Shown here piece by piece: positions 1-7,561 of a DNA stretch of 64,000 bases. The notes beneath the pieces are model-generated. The model was not told where the DNA came from. It searched no databases and was given only the letters and a program-made list of their open reading frames with translations. The stretch lies in contig NZ_JBHLXE010000027.1 in NCBI RefSeq assembly GCF_042432445.1, positions 1-64,000 on the forward strand, in the 5' to 3' direction. Position 1 is the stretch's first letter; each line of letters starts with the position of its first letter. The translations under genes and the position numbers were made by a program. Origin of the DNA: Thorsellia kenyensis (lineage in GTDB: Bacteria; Pseudomonadota; Gammaproteobacteria; Enterobacterales; Thorselliaceae).

Positions 1-62
1 AGCCTCAATAATGCCTATTATACTTGACGAAATCGAATGAACGACATGTGTTTGTCGGATGC

Positions 63-218
63 TTACAAAGATTCGTTATCGACTAAAAACATTCTGTAAC
101 AGCCGTCAGAATCTTTCTTGTACAAATTACCAACTAAGATTGACCCACTCTGTTTTTTATTTCTAGCCTCACAAATCGCATCAACAATTTCTTTTACTTC
201 ATTTTGACCGTATTCCAT
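63..218 (-). CDS. small protein of the leftward early operon
   Basis: A 51-residue acidic and polar protein with no family I recognise. The ATG at 216-218 is preferred because a G-rich ribosome site sits just upstream of it and because a factor-independent terminator (236-251) lies between it and the alternative TTG/GTG starts near 273-278, which would place the terminator inside the gene. It is the first gene after the long leader of the leftward promoter near 690. By position it corresponds to an early leftward lambdoid gene, but no function can be assigned. Confidence 0.5.
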   Translation of the reverse strand: MEYGQNEVKEIVDAICEARNKKQSGSILVGNLYKKDSDGCYRMFLVDNESL

Positions 219-230
219 ATAGCCCCCATT

Positions 231-252
231 AAAAAGCCCTCCGAAGAGGGCA
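231..252 (-). terminator. leader terminator before the leftward gene
   Basis: GCCCTC-ttcg-GAGGGC followed by five T when read on the minus strand. It lies between the ~400-nt leader and the small gene at 63-218. Leftward transcription must therefore read through it to reach that gene, as in lambdoid early operons controlled by antitermination. Confidence 0.75.
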
Positions 253-647
253 ATAAACAACAGCGAACTAATCACCAACCCCCGTCAATGATTATGCAAA
301 TCTACTCAATGAATAGGCTTGAATAATCATGCTACACTCTCGCAGTAGCCTCGCTTATTTGCGCCTCATGGACTAACTGATGATTAGCTCTGAAATAAGA
401 AACAAGCTAAATTTCCGCACCACAATACCTTTTAATATTTAACCCTCACCCGATATCAAGCAGGCTCTATCAAGTAGACTCGGGGCAACATTATGACTGT
501 TGCTTGCTGGTCGGCACTACATTAACTACTTCATTTTAATGGCCCTCGCAAGTTGAAAGGTTGTAAGGCATACACACCATGCGTACACGCTAGCACTTAG
601 CCGAAGCCGCATCGGTAGTTCCCACCGTTGTTTAATGCTTATTCATT
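253..647 (-). promoter_or_regulatory. long untranslated leader of the leftward transcript
   Basis: Nearly 400 bases with no credible reading frame, lying between a promoter (684-712) and a terminator (231-252) on the minus strand. Its composition is visibly more GC-balanced than the flanking AT-rich DNA, and it contains short inverted repeats (for example GCGGCTTCGGC near 600-612). With boxA at its 5' end it looks like an antitermination leader. Whether it acts as RNA on its own (as HK022 put) or needs a protein is unknown. Confidence 0.45.
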
Positions 648-660
648 TTGTTAAAGAGCG
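648..660 (-). promoter_or_regulatory. boxA-like antitermination element
   Basis: The minus strand reads CGCTCTTTAACAA, matching the gammaproteobacterial rRNA-operon boxA that binds NusB and S10. It lies less than 30 bases downstream of the expected start of the leftward transcript and upstream of a terminator, the arrangement expected for processive antitermination. Confidence 0.6.
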
Positions 661-683
661 AAAGCGTTTTGCTTTATGGGGTT

Positions 684-712
684 ATTATGTACCAATAGTT
701 CAAATTAATCAA
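684..712 (-). promoter_or_regulatory. leftward early promoter (pL-like)
   Basis: On the minus strand a -35 element TTGATT (707-712) and a -10 element CATAAT (684-689) are separated by exactly 17 bases. TTCAA-type operator half-sites overlap and flank it, so the prophage repressor probably silences it. The transcript would start near 677 and run left through boxA. Confidence 0.6.
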
Positions 713-747
713 GACTAATGGTTCAATTTATTTTACTTAAATTGAAC
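696..747. promoter_or_regulatory. leftward operator cluster
   Basis: A perfect inverted repeat GTTCAATTT (721-729) and AAATTGAAC (739-747), plus a further half-site ATAGTTCAAATT (696-707). The same TTCAAT/ATTGAA half-sites occur between repressor and cro (3727-3790), so these are probably oL sites for the repressor encoded at 2876-3724. Confidence 0.5.
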
Positions 748-872
748 TGCTGATTCACTTGTTGAGTTAATTCAAATAAATACGATGTGCTAATTGAGTG
801 AATTTTATTCGATAACTTGTATTTTTGAGAGGTAGATCACTCTATATCGTAGGGAAGGGGAACTGCAGACAT

Positions 873-900
873 AAAAAAACCACCCGGAGGTGGTTTTTTT
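873..900. terminator. bidirectional terminator
   Basis: A-run, AACCACC-cgga-GGTGGTT, T-run. It can act on both strands and closes the minus-strand gene block 919-2880 before the leftward promoter region. Confidence 0.8.
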
Positions 901-918
901 ATATTTTATTAAATATGT

Positions 919-1686
919 CTATGAAGCTATCTTATGAATCCAATTATCTCTCAAATGATAAGGTAATATAACAGCTGAATCATTAAATAATACTGTTAAT
1001 TGATTTAATTGCTTATCTAGGCAATCACTGTCAATCACAACATAGCGATTATTCAAGTTTAAATTAGCATATTTCAAGTCAACTATTTGACCAAATAAAG
1101 AATAAGCTCTATTCCAACCACTATTAGAATTTATACTTGATGTAAACAAGTATTTTTCTACTGAGCTATTTTTTTGCGCTATTTTTACAGGGGCAACGAT
1201 TTCATGTCCGCTCATTCCATATAATTTTTGTCTGAAAAAAAGACGATCTTTTATATTTGAGCTTTTTAAGTAGTTAATGACTATTTTTTCAAATTTATCT
1301 TCATCGGCGTGTTTTTTGTACCAATCCAAGGATATAACAGAAGTAATTACACCACCTTTAATTACATTAGATATCATTTCTCCAATATTATCATAGCTTC
1401 CAAAAGCAATGATTTCACCTCGGTCATTCATATCTAACCCTTGAGATACCAGAAGACTCTTGATTATATTAAGCCTTTTTTTGGAAATTTCGATACCTCT
1501 TGCTTCCATATTCATCAAAGCATCACATCGATCACTAACTTTCATACCGCCATTTATTTCATGAATAAAAACACCAATATGCTCACCATCATCATGATAT
1601 GTAAATGGGCTCAGAACTCTTGTGAGTGAGTCATTAATCTTGAAGCATTCATAGCCCATCTTTAAAATAAGATCTTTACAAATCAT
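919..1686 (-). CDS. DUF1828/DUF1829-type protein
   Basis: 255 residues. The N-terminal ~90 residues fit DUF1828: a Cys in the first helix, then the block SPFTYHDDGEHIGVFI and a KVSDRCDALMNME segment. The remainder is consistent with a DUF1829-like C-terminal domain. The biochemical function of the family is not established. The ATG overlaps the stop of the upstream gene (1683-2225) by four bases, so the two are translationally coupled. Both lie on the repressor strand between repressor and leftward promoter, the lambda rexAB position. They would thus be made in the lysogen and may act in exclusion of other phages or in toxin-antitoxin control (inference). Confidence 0.7.
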   Translation of the reverse strand: MICKDLILKMGYECFKINDSLTRVLSPFTYHDDGEHIGVFIHEINGGMKVSDRCDALMNMEARGIEISKKRLNIIKSLLVSQGLDMNDRGEIIAFGSYDNIGEMISNVIKGGVITSVISLDWYKKHADEDKFEKIVINYLKSSNIKDRLFFRQKLYGMSGHEIVAPVKIAQKNSSVEKYLFTSSINSNSGWNRAYSLFGQIVDLKYANLNLNNRYVVIDSDCLDKQLNQLTVLFNDSAVILPYHLRDNWIHKIAS

Positions 1687-2225
1687 AGTAACCTCAACTG
1701 TCCCGATTCTAATTCTAGTGGATGTACAAGACGTCCTTTTTGCGTTACGTTCATTTTACTACAGAAAATACTCCAATATCCATCAACATCATCATGAGCT
1801 AAATTGCTTTGTAATTTTAAGCCAATATCGCATTTAGCATGTTCGAAGTATAAATGGTAATGTGCACCTGTAACTGATTTAGAAAAATCTGGGTGATCAA
1901 CGATGGCCTTATTTGTATGTTTGTCATATGGAAATGGATCTAACGCATAGATTCTAGTATTGCGATACAAAGCTATAATACTAAGCTTACTAGATTCCCC
2001 TGATTCAATTTCTTGAGCAGGCCTATATTGCAATATGAATCTTAAATGAGTTATTGGATATCCTAATTCATCAAGTGGACTTAAGTTCATTTGCATCCAC
2101 ATAGGTACTCTATTGGGAGGGGGCGATGTAATCCAAGTAGCATCAGTTAAATTGACACTTTTGGGCATAAGAATTATTTTATCAACTTCTGCTTGTGAAG
2201 GGTAATATTCATCCTTTTTAGCCAT
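1683..2225 (-). CDS. partner of the DUF1828 protein, hypothetical
   Basis: 180 residues, soluble, with no signal peptide or membrane segment. A HYHLYF segment lies mid-protein. I do not recognise the family with confidence. The ATGA overlap with the next gene shows a dedicated two-gene operon. A GAGGA ribosome site lies about 12 bases upstream of the ATG. It probably works with the DUF1828 protein, as its antitoxin, target or complex partner. Confidence 0.6.
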   Translation of the reverse strand: MAKKDEYYPSQAEVDKIILMPKSVNLTDATWITSPPPNRVPMWMQMNLSPLDELGYPITHLRFILQYRPAQEIESGESSKLSIIALYRNTRIYALDPFPYDKHTNKAIVDHPDFSKSVTGAHYHLYFEHAKCDIGLKLQSNLAHDDVDGYWSIFCSKMNVTQKGRLVHPLELESGQLRLL

Positions 2226-2332
2226 TAATTTGTATTTCCTCTAACAATCAGTATCATGATTCCTACATTTTTTCATTATTTGATTTAAAATCTAGTTCAT
2301 GCCTAAAAATCAACATAAACACCATTTCAAAA

Positions 2333-2677
2333 TTACAAAAAAGCTAAAAAAGGAACTGAACAAAAAGAAAATAGTAATAATCCATAAATCACAGCGTTAT
2401 AAGATAAATTTTGAGCTGTAAACCAGTTTCTGCACATTTTATTACCTTTGAATAAAGTTTGCTTCGAGAAAAACAAATATAACAACCCAATAAATGCAAT
2501 GAAAGTTACTCCAAAATAAATTAACTCAAAGATAAATAGCTGATCATCTGAAAAACCGTATTCATTAAACACAAGGAGATTCATTATTTTACTTGAGATG
2601 TAATGGTAACCAGTTAGAAAGGTGAAGTTAAGACCAAAATAACTTATTAGTTTTATATCTAAACAATGGTTAAACAT
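2333..2677 (-). CDS. small multipass membrane protein
   Basis: 114 residues with hydrophobic stretches around 10-30, 50-70 and 93-112, so two to three membrane helices. GAGGTGAT just before the ATG is a strong ribosome site. It shares the strand and presumably the transcript of the repressor. In lambda the equivalent place holds the membrane exclusion protein RexB, which gives a hint at its role but no proof. Confidence 0.5.
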   Translation of the reverse strand: MFNHCLDIKLISYFGLNFTFLTGYHYISSKIMNLLVFNEYGFSDDQLFIFELIYFGVTFIAFIGLLYLFFSKQTLFKGNKMCRNWFTAQNLSYNAVIYGLLLFSFCSVPFLAFL

Positions 2678-2703
2678 ATATCACCTCAATTTATTTGATA
2701 AGT

Positions 2704-2880
2704 TTAAAGACGACAGACTTTCTTAGACTTACTAATTATCCCATCATTACACATAAATTTTCCGTCTGTTGTACAGTGAGATACACCACCTTTTTTACCT
2801 GAATATGGATAATTGCGAGCAATCACAGGTGAAGCTAATGATATTGAAAACGTTGTTAGTAAAAATAATACTATTTTAAA
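2704..2880 (-). pseudogene. secreted Cys-containing small protein, 5' end lost
   Basis: An open frame of 58 residues with a clear signal-peptide core (KIVLFLLTTFSISLAS, then a VIA-type cleavage region), then a basic mature part with three Cys (SHCTTDGKF, MCNDG, KKVCRL). It overlaps the end of the repressor gene by a few bases. The frame is preceded directly by TGA and has no ATG, GTG or TTG before the signal peptide. Either it starts at a non-standard codon or its start was lost by a frameshift at the join with the repressor. Confidence 0.4.
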
Positions 2881-3724
2881 GCATCACCGAGAAGTGTACT
2901 GCTCTCCCAATAATCTCAATTTCATCAAGATTAGCTTCTTCTGGTTCATACGTTTGATTGTAGCTACGTATTGAAACCTTATTGGGGCCAGTTCTATATA
3001 AAAGTTTTAACCGTTTCCAACCATCTTGATTTATGGCGTATACCTTGCCATCTACGATCTGCTTATCAGCTATGTTAACAGTAACTGTTGATCCTTCAGG
3101 AATTATTGGCTCCATAGAATCTCCTTTTGCAGGAAAACAGAATATTGTACTTCCGTCAGTAGGCGCACCAAATTTCCGCAATGTAGCTTTAGAAAATCTT
3201 AATTTAAATCCATTGTAGTCGCCATAATCGTGAGATCCGTCTCCACAAGCGAGCTCAATATCTTTCAAAAATGGAACCTCAACTTCTTCACTATCTAAAG
3301 GTGTTTCTGAATCCCATGTAACAACAGATTCCCAGCTTTCTTTGTTAGGAATTTCATTCTCTCTATGTTTTTTAGTAGCAATTATTCCCCCTAATATTCC
3401 AGCTATTGGACCGAAAGGGGCATTCATTGCTACACCTAATATATTGTGCATACCAGATTTGATTTTTTTCTCTGACGTTTTTGATATTTCGTCACTGTGA
3501 CCAGTTAGCCAATACAAGTTAACATCAAGAAAATCTGATAATTCACCCAATCGACTTTGATCAGGTTCTGCCTTTCCTGAAAACCAGTTTGAAACAGCTT
3601 TTGTAGAAACACCCATCGCCTTAGCAATAGCTGTACTTCTGCCATGTTCTTTTAATCCTGCACTTTCAGCGGCCTGCGCTAGCCTTTGTGCAAATGTTGT
3701 GCGCATTTCTTCGTTTTGTACCAT
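2876..3724 (-). CDS. prophage repressor, HTH plus S24 LexA-like peptidase
   Basis: 282 residues. An N-terminal XRE helix-turn-helix lies at about 10-72 (STAIAKAMGVSTKAVSNWFSG). A C-terminal S24 self-cleavage domain carries the catalytic Ser203 (GDSM) and Lys237 (WKRLK). Cleavage is likely at Cys160-Gly161 (ELACGDG), so it should be inactivated by RecA after DNA damage, as for lambda CI. Between the domains, residues ~91-117 form an unusual Gly-rich hydrophobic stretch (NAPFGPIAGILGGIIA). The gene has no ribosome site and its ATG lies ~8 bases after a TATAAT, so the message from pRM is nearly leaderless, again like lambda cI. It diverges from the cro-like gene. Confidence 0.9.
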   Translation of the reverse strand: MVQNEEMRTTFAQRLAQAAESAGLKEHGRSTAIAKAMGVSTKAVSNWFSGKAEPDQSRLGELSDFLDVNLYWLTGHSDEISKTSEKKIKSGMHNILGVAMNAPFGPIAGILGGIIATKKHRENEIPNKESWESVVTWDSETPLDSEEVEVPFLKDIELACGDGSHDYGDYNGFKLRFSKATLRKFGAPTDGSTIFCFPAKGDSMEPIIPEGSTVTVNIADKQIVDGKVYAINQDGWKRLKLLYRTGPNKVSIRSYNQTYEPEEANLDEIEIIGRAVHFSVML

Positions 3725-3810
3725 AGGTTCAATTATACACTTATTGAAAAGGACTTCTAGTTCATATATAATCTGAATTAATAGTTCAATTTAACTTATG
3801 GAGGTGAACT
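3725..3810. promoter_or_regulatory. immunity switch: pR, pRM and operators
   Basis: Rightward pR: TTGAAA (3744-3749), 17 bases, TATAAT (3767-3772). Leftward pRM: a -10 TATAAT on the minus strand (3732-3737) with a weak -35. TTCAAT/ATTGAA half-sites at 3728-3733, 3743-3748, 3761-3777 (TTCAT...TGAA) and 3786-3791 are the likely operators. The same half-sites recur at the leftward promoter near 700-747. Confidence 0.7.
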
Positions 3811-4044
3811 TTGTATTCAATTAAAGATGCAATACTAGAAGTTGGAATTCACAATGTAGCCAATGCTTGTGGTGTTACTACAAGGGCGGTTTACAAGTGG
3901 ATATCAAATAATTATTTGCCAAAAACTGAGTTTTTTGGCGGGACAAATTACGCTCAAAAAATTGAGAGTTTATCCAACGGAAAATTTAAAGCTGAAAACT
4001 TACTGGAGCAATCTAAGCAAACATTGCTCAAAGAAACAAACTAG
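3811..4044 (+). CDS. Cro-like regulator
   Basis: 77 residues starting at TTG 3811, chosen because GGAGGTG lies five bases upstream and no ATG is in frame nearby. The helix-turn-helix reads VANACGVTTRAVYKWI, followed by the LPKTEFFGGTNYAQKIE segment typical of small Cro/YdaS-type proteins. It diverges from the repressor and should compete with it at the shared operators, opening the lytic pathway. Confidence 0.85.
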   Translation: MYSIKDAILEVGIHNVANACGVTTRAVYKWISNNYLPKTEFFGGTNYAQKIESLSNGKFKAENLLEQSKQTLLKETN

Positions 4045-4127
4045 TCAAAACATTTTACTAATTTTTAACAAATAAAAAACTACTAAAAATTAACAGTTTA
4101 GTTAGTTAACTATGAAGGTCAGGCGCA

Positions 4128-4571
4128 ATGAATATCAAACAAGTAATCATAAATTTGTGCAATGAGGTACCAGGAGGTCGTTCTGCAGTTGCAGGAGCTT
4201 TGGGTATGGAGTTAAGCAGTTTTAACAATCGACTGTACGAAAAAAACAAGTGCAGATTTTTCTCGGTTGATGAACTTGAGGCAATTGAAGACATCGCAGG
4301 TAAACCGTTTTTAGCAGAGTACTTCGCAAAAAGACAAGGGGGTGTTTTTACAAAGCTCCCAGACGCTGATGAGTTGGATGCGGTTGAGCTTTTTAATCTT
4401 TCGGTTCATGCAGATGCAAAAAAGGCTCTATTGTCTTTGGTTGTGTCAAAAGCGATAGAAGATGGAGTTATTGATGGCAAAGAGAAAGAGCAAATATTGA
4501 ACTGTTTACATCAGTTCTTTGGTTCGAAGAAAAGCGAGATTCTAGCGCTTTTAAAAGTTTATCAGAAATAA
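4128..4571 (+). CDS. CII/YmfL-like regulatory protein
   Basis: 147 residues resembling the phage CII (CP76)/YmfL group. An N-terminal helix-turn-helix (GGRSAVAGALGMELSSFNNRLY) is followed by FFSVDELEAIEDIAG and a helical C-terminus. Members follow cro in many lambdoid prophages and are thought to act in the lysis-lysogeny choice or in control of replication. The ATG at 4128 follows a moderate AGG ribosome site. Confidence 0.75.
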   Translation: MNIKQVIINLCNEVPGGRSAVAGALGMELSSFNNRLYEKNKCRFFSVDELEAIEDIAGKPFLAEYFAKRQGGVFTKLPDADELDAVELFNLSVHADAKKALLSLVVSKAIEDGVIDGKEKEQILNCLHQFFGSKKSEILALLKVYQK

Positions 4572-4574
4572 AAA

Positions 4575-4594
4575 AGCCACGTTACAGCGTGGCT
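4575..4594 (+). terminator. stem-loop after the CII-like gene
   Basis: AGCCACG-ttacag-CGTGGCT directly after the CII-like stop. It lacks a T-run and runs straight into AGGAGG, the ribosome site of the next small gene. It may tune message stability or translation rather than end transcription. Confidence 0.45.
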
Positions 4595-4611
4595 TAGGAG
4601 GAACTAAAATT

Positions 4612-4773
4612 ATGAATAAGAGAATTGTATCAAAAAGATACTTAAAACACAAGAATCTTGAGCGACTTGATTTTTTAAATGGGTTTACACCTAACTCAGT
4701 AAAAAAACTGAGAGAGGCTTTTGAGCAGTCTAAATCCAATAACCAGAAATCAAAAGGCGGTCAAGATGAGTAA
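4612..4773 (+). CDS. small basic protein upstream of the replication gene
   Basis: A 53-residue Lys/Arg-rich protein starting MNKRIVSKRYL and ending SKGGQDE. The AGGAGG about nine bases before the ATG is the best ribosome site of the early operon. Its stop overlaps the next gene (ATGAGTAA), so translation of the replication protein is probably coupled to it. Family unknown. Confidence 0.7.
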   Translation: MNKRIVSKRYLKHKNLERLDFLNGFTPNSVKKLREAFEQSKSNNQKSKGGQDE

Positions 4774-5740
4774 TCAAGTATTAGATTTAAACCAAGCGAG
4801 AATTAATCATATTAAGCGCCAAAATGAGGCTGATTTAAGTGTTTCATCAGGAGCAAAGGGGTTTGTGATGCTCCATAGAAAAATCAAGAAAACATCTTTT
4901 TATAAAGATTCAGAGGCTGTTCACTTATTTATTCATCTTTTGATGGATGCAAGCTATAAACCAAGCATTTTCACTTTCAATGGAAATGAGATCGCAATCA
5001 ATAGAGGTCAATTAATAACTGGCAGAAAAGAATTGTCGTATGAGACTGGCATCAGCACAGATAGAGTAAAGTATTTATTAAATAAATTGGTTAAACATGG
5101 AGCAATAAAAATATCGGCAGGAAAACACTATTCGATAGTTTCTATATTAAATTATGACTCTTATCAGTGGTCAGAAAACACACAAAGCAACCCTGAAAAA
5201 ATACCAACAGAATGCCAACAAAGTGCCATCGCAAAAGTAAGCTACGCAAAGGATAGCTCGGAGGTTGTGCCAACAGAATGCCAACAAAGTGCCACATATA
5301 ATAAGTTAATAAATAATATATCTAATACTAACGTATTAGATAGGTCGTTTAACAACGACTCGCAACAGCAACCTGAATCATCAAAATCTGATGAACCTAA
5401 AAAACCACAATTACGTTGTGAGGACGTATTAAAAATATTTAACGAGGTATTGCCTGAGATATCGGCTAGAGGGTTAAGTGAAAAACGCAGGCAACAAATC
5501 AGATTATTCTGGCAAAAAGCCAGAAAGGTTAAAAATGATTTAGAAAATACTCCAGGCGCACCATTCACTTTAGATGACTGGAAATCATATCTTGAGTACA
5601 TAGCTAAACGTTGCCGTTGGATGCTCACTGAGGGATACAATCACTCAACTGGGAACAAATGGCGCAAGAAATCGATTAGTTATATTTTGTCTGAAAACCT
5701 TTACCTTGAAGTGCGCGAGGGTCTTCATGATGATAAATAA
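4766..5740 (+). CDS. O-like phage replication initiator
   Basis: 324 residues from ATG 4766, chosen over the TTG at 4721 because of AAAGGCGG upstream and the four-base coupling with the preceding gene. Residues ~30-135 form a winged-helix region (FVMLHRKIKKTSFYKD, ELSYETGISTDRVKYLLNKLVKHGAI), as in phage replisome organisers. A Gln/Asn/Ser-rich linker follows. The C-terminal ~100 residues (LSEKRRQQIRLFW, WRKKSISYIL) probably contact the helicase. A short direct repeat encodes PTECQQSA twice (about 5204-5231 and 5269-5297). It overlaps the helicase gene and should load DnaB at the phage origin, which I could not locate. Confidence 0.75.
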   Translation: MSNQVLDLNQARINHIKRQNEADLSVSSGAKGFVMLHRKIKKTSFYKDSEAVHLFIHLLMDASYKPSIFTFNGNEIAINRGQLITGRKELSYETGISTDRVKYLLNKLVKHGAIKISAGKHYSIVSILNYDSYQWSENTQSNPEKIPTECQQSAIAKVSYAKDSSEVVPTECQQSATYNKLINNISNTNVLDRSFNNDSQQQPESSKSDEPKKPQLRCEDVLKIFNEVLPEISARGLSEKRRQQIRLFWQKARKVKNDLENTPGAPFTLDDWKSYLEYIAKRCRWMLTEGYNHSTGNKWRKKSISYILSENLYLEVREGLHDDK

Positions 5741-7139
5741 TAACTTACCATTGCCACCACAATCGCTAGAAGCTGAACAATCAATCATTGGCGGTTTATT
5801 ACTTACCGGTGATGACGAGCGTTGCCAACGTGTTTTAAATAATCTCAAAGCTGAATCGTTTTATAACCACACGAATAAAACGATTTACAACATAATAAAA
5901 AACTTGGTTAAAAAACAAGTAGCGATAGATTTGATCACTGTGAATAACGAGATTGAGTCTCAAGGTCTATCTGAGCAAATCACGTTCGCTTACTTAGCAG
6001 AGATTGCGAGAAATACACCAAGCCTAGCCAACATTGAAACTTACGCTCGTATCGTCAAAGACAAGGCGATTGAAAGATTTACTTTGCAAAAACTAAATCA
6101 AATGGCCCAGATGTTTTATGAGAATGACGCTTTAACGACATCTGAAAAACTAGACTCAGTTAGCACTATGTTTAATCAGCTCAATGATTATACACGTACA
6201 GGCCGAGCAACAGGACTTAAAGCACTTGATGATGTTTTCGCTGATTGGACTAATAAACTTGAACAAAGATTAGATCCAAATTCAGATTCAAGGGGATTGT
6301 TAACAGGGATTGAATCACTTGACGAGATGTTAGCGCCCAAAGGAATGGTCAAGGGGTCTCTATTCGTTGTTGGAGCAAGACCTAAAATGGGCAAATCAGC
6401 GCTCATGACGACAATGTCAGTTGACTGTGCAGTTAATCAAAATAGACCGGTAGCGATATTCAGTTTAGAAATGCCAACAGACCAAGTTTTTGAGCGCATG
6501 ATTACTCAACAAACAGGCTTGAATAGCGATATTTTTTACATGGGGCCAGACAACGACAATGATTACACGCTGGCATTTGCAGCAGCCCATAAAATGGCTC
6601 AAACAGGTAATTTATTCATTGATGACACACCAGGTGTTTCACTCGCTCATATCGTTTCAGAGTGTCGTAGAGTTAAAAAACTCAAAGGCTCGCTAGGAAT
6701 GGTTTTTGTTGATTATCTAACACTGATGAAAGCTGAAAAAGCTGATAGAAATGATCTCGCATACGGAATGATCACAAAGGGGCTTAAAAACCTTGCTAAA
6801 GAACTTGATTGCGTTGTTGTCTTATTAACTCAATTAAACCGTGATTTAGAGAAAAGAGTTAATAAACGACCGCTGCCAAGCGATAGTCGTGACACTGGCC
6901 AGATAGAACAAGATTGTGATTACTGGTTAGGAATATATCGTGAGGGTGCCTATGACGAAAACGCTAATCAATACATAACTGAACTGATTTTAAGGCTTAA
7001 TCGACATGGTAAAAGTGGGACAGTGTTCGTTGAGCAACGTCAAGGCTCAATGAAAAATACTGACCAGACCCAAGCGAAAATTGCTTTTATGCAAATTGAA
7101 GAATCAAAACAAAAACGTTATGCAAAATCAGGGTTTTAA
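5727..7139 (+). CDS. dnaB: DnaB-type replicative helicase
   Basis: 470 residues from ATG 5727, with AGGG six bases upstream. The N-terminal helicase-associated domain begins LPPQSLEAEQSIIGGLLL. The RecA-fold domain has Walker A GARPKMGKS (216-224), SLEMP (246-250) and Walker B VFVDYL (326-331). The C-terminal DnaB motif lies around SRDTGQIEQDCDYWLGIYRE. It is of nearly normal DnaB length. Encoded right after the O-like protein, it lets the phage avoid capturing the host helicase with a P-type loader. Confidence 0.95.
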   Translation: MMINNNLPLPPQSLEAEQSIIGGLLLTGDDERCQRVLNNLKAESFYNHTNKTIYNIIKNLVKKQVAIDLITVNNEIESQGLSEQITFAYLAEIARNTPSLANIETYARIVKDKAIERFTLQKLNQMAQMFYENDALTTSEKLDSVSTMFNQLNDYTRTGRATGLKALDDVFADWTNKLEQRLDPNSDSRGLLTGIESLDEMLAPKGMVKGSLFVVGARPKMGKSALMTTMSVDCAVNQNRPVAIFSLEMPTDQVFERMITQQTGLNSDIFYMGPDNDNDYTLAFAAAHKMAQTGNLFIDDTPGVSLAHIVSECRRVKKLKGSLGMVFVDYLTLMKAEKADRNDLAYGMITKGLKNLAKELDCVVVLLTQLNRDLEKRVNKRPLPSDSRDTGQIEQDCDYWLGIYREGAYDENANQYITELILRLNRHGKSGTVFVEQRQGSMKNTDQTQAKIAFMQIEESKQKRYAKSGF

Positions 7140-7140
7140 T

Positions 7141-7560
7141 ATGAAACAGTCTTTCTTTCTTCGCAATAATCAAATTAAACAAAATGCGATTGACTACATT
7201 CGCTCATTAGAGACTAGAGATGATAAGCCTTTGATGATTGAGATTAAGCCTAGTAAGCGCACGCTGGAGCAAAATGCGCTCATGTGGGCGATGTTAAAAG
7301 ATATATCAGATCAAGTTGTTTGGTATGGCTATACGCTGACTAGCGAAGAATGGAAAGATTTTTTTACTGCTCAAATTAAAAAATTAACGATTGTCCCTGA
7401 TATGGAGGGGCGAGGGTTTATCGCAGTAGGATTATCGACTCGCTCTATGAGTGTATCAGATATGACATTTATGATTGAGCTGATGTTTGCCTTTGGTACC
7501 GAAAATAACGTCAAATTTAAAGATGTGTTACCAGATGAATATCAACGCTTTGGAGGCTGA
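7141..7560 (+). CDS. ninB: NinB recombination mediator
   Basis: 139 residues from ATG 7141, immediately after the helicase stop. It carries the NinB core KRTLEQNALMWAMLKDIS, an EEWKDFFTA segment and the SMSVSDMTFMIELMFAFG block. In lambda, NinB (Orf) binds single-stranded DNA and SSB and supports phage recombination in place of RecFOR. It lies in a nin-type cluster with ninG. Confidence 0.9.
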   Translation: MKQSFFLRNNQIKQNAIDYIRSLETRDDKPLMIEIKPSKRTLEQNALMWAMLKDISDQVVWYGYTLTSEEWKDFFTAQIKKLTIVPDMEGRGFIAVGLSTRSMSVSDMTFMIELMFAFGTENNVKFKDVLPDEYQRFGG

Positions 7561-7561
7561 A

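Noticed and set aside
1441..1629. 62-codon plus-strand frame
   Set aside because: Antisense to the DUF1828 gene, no ribosome site and no protein-like pattern.
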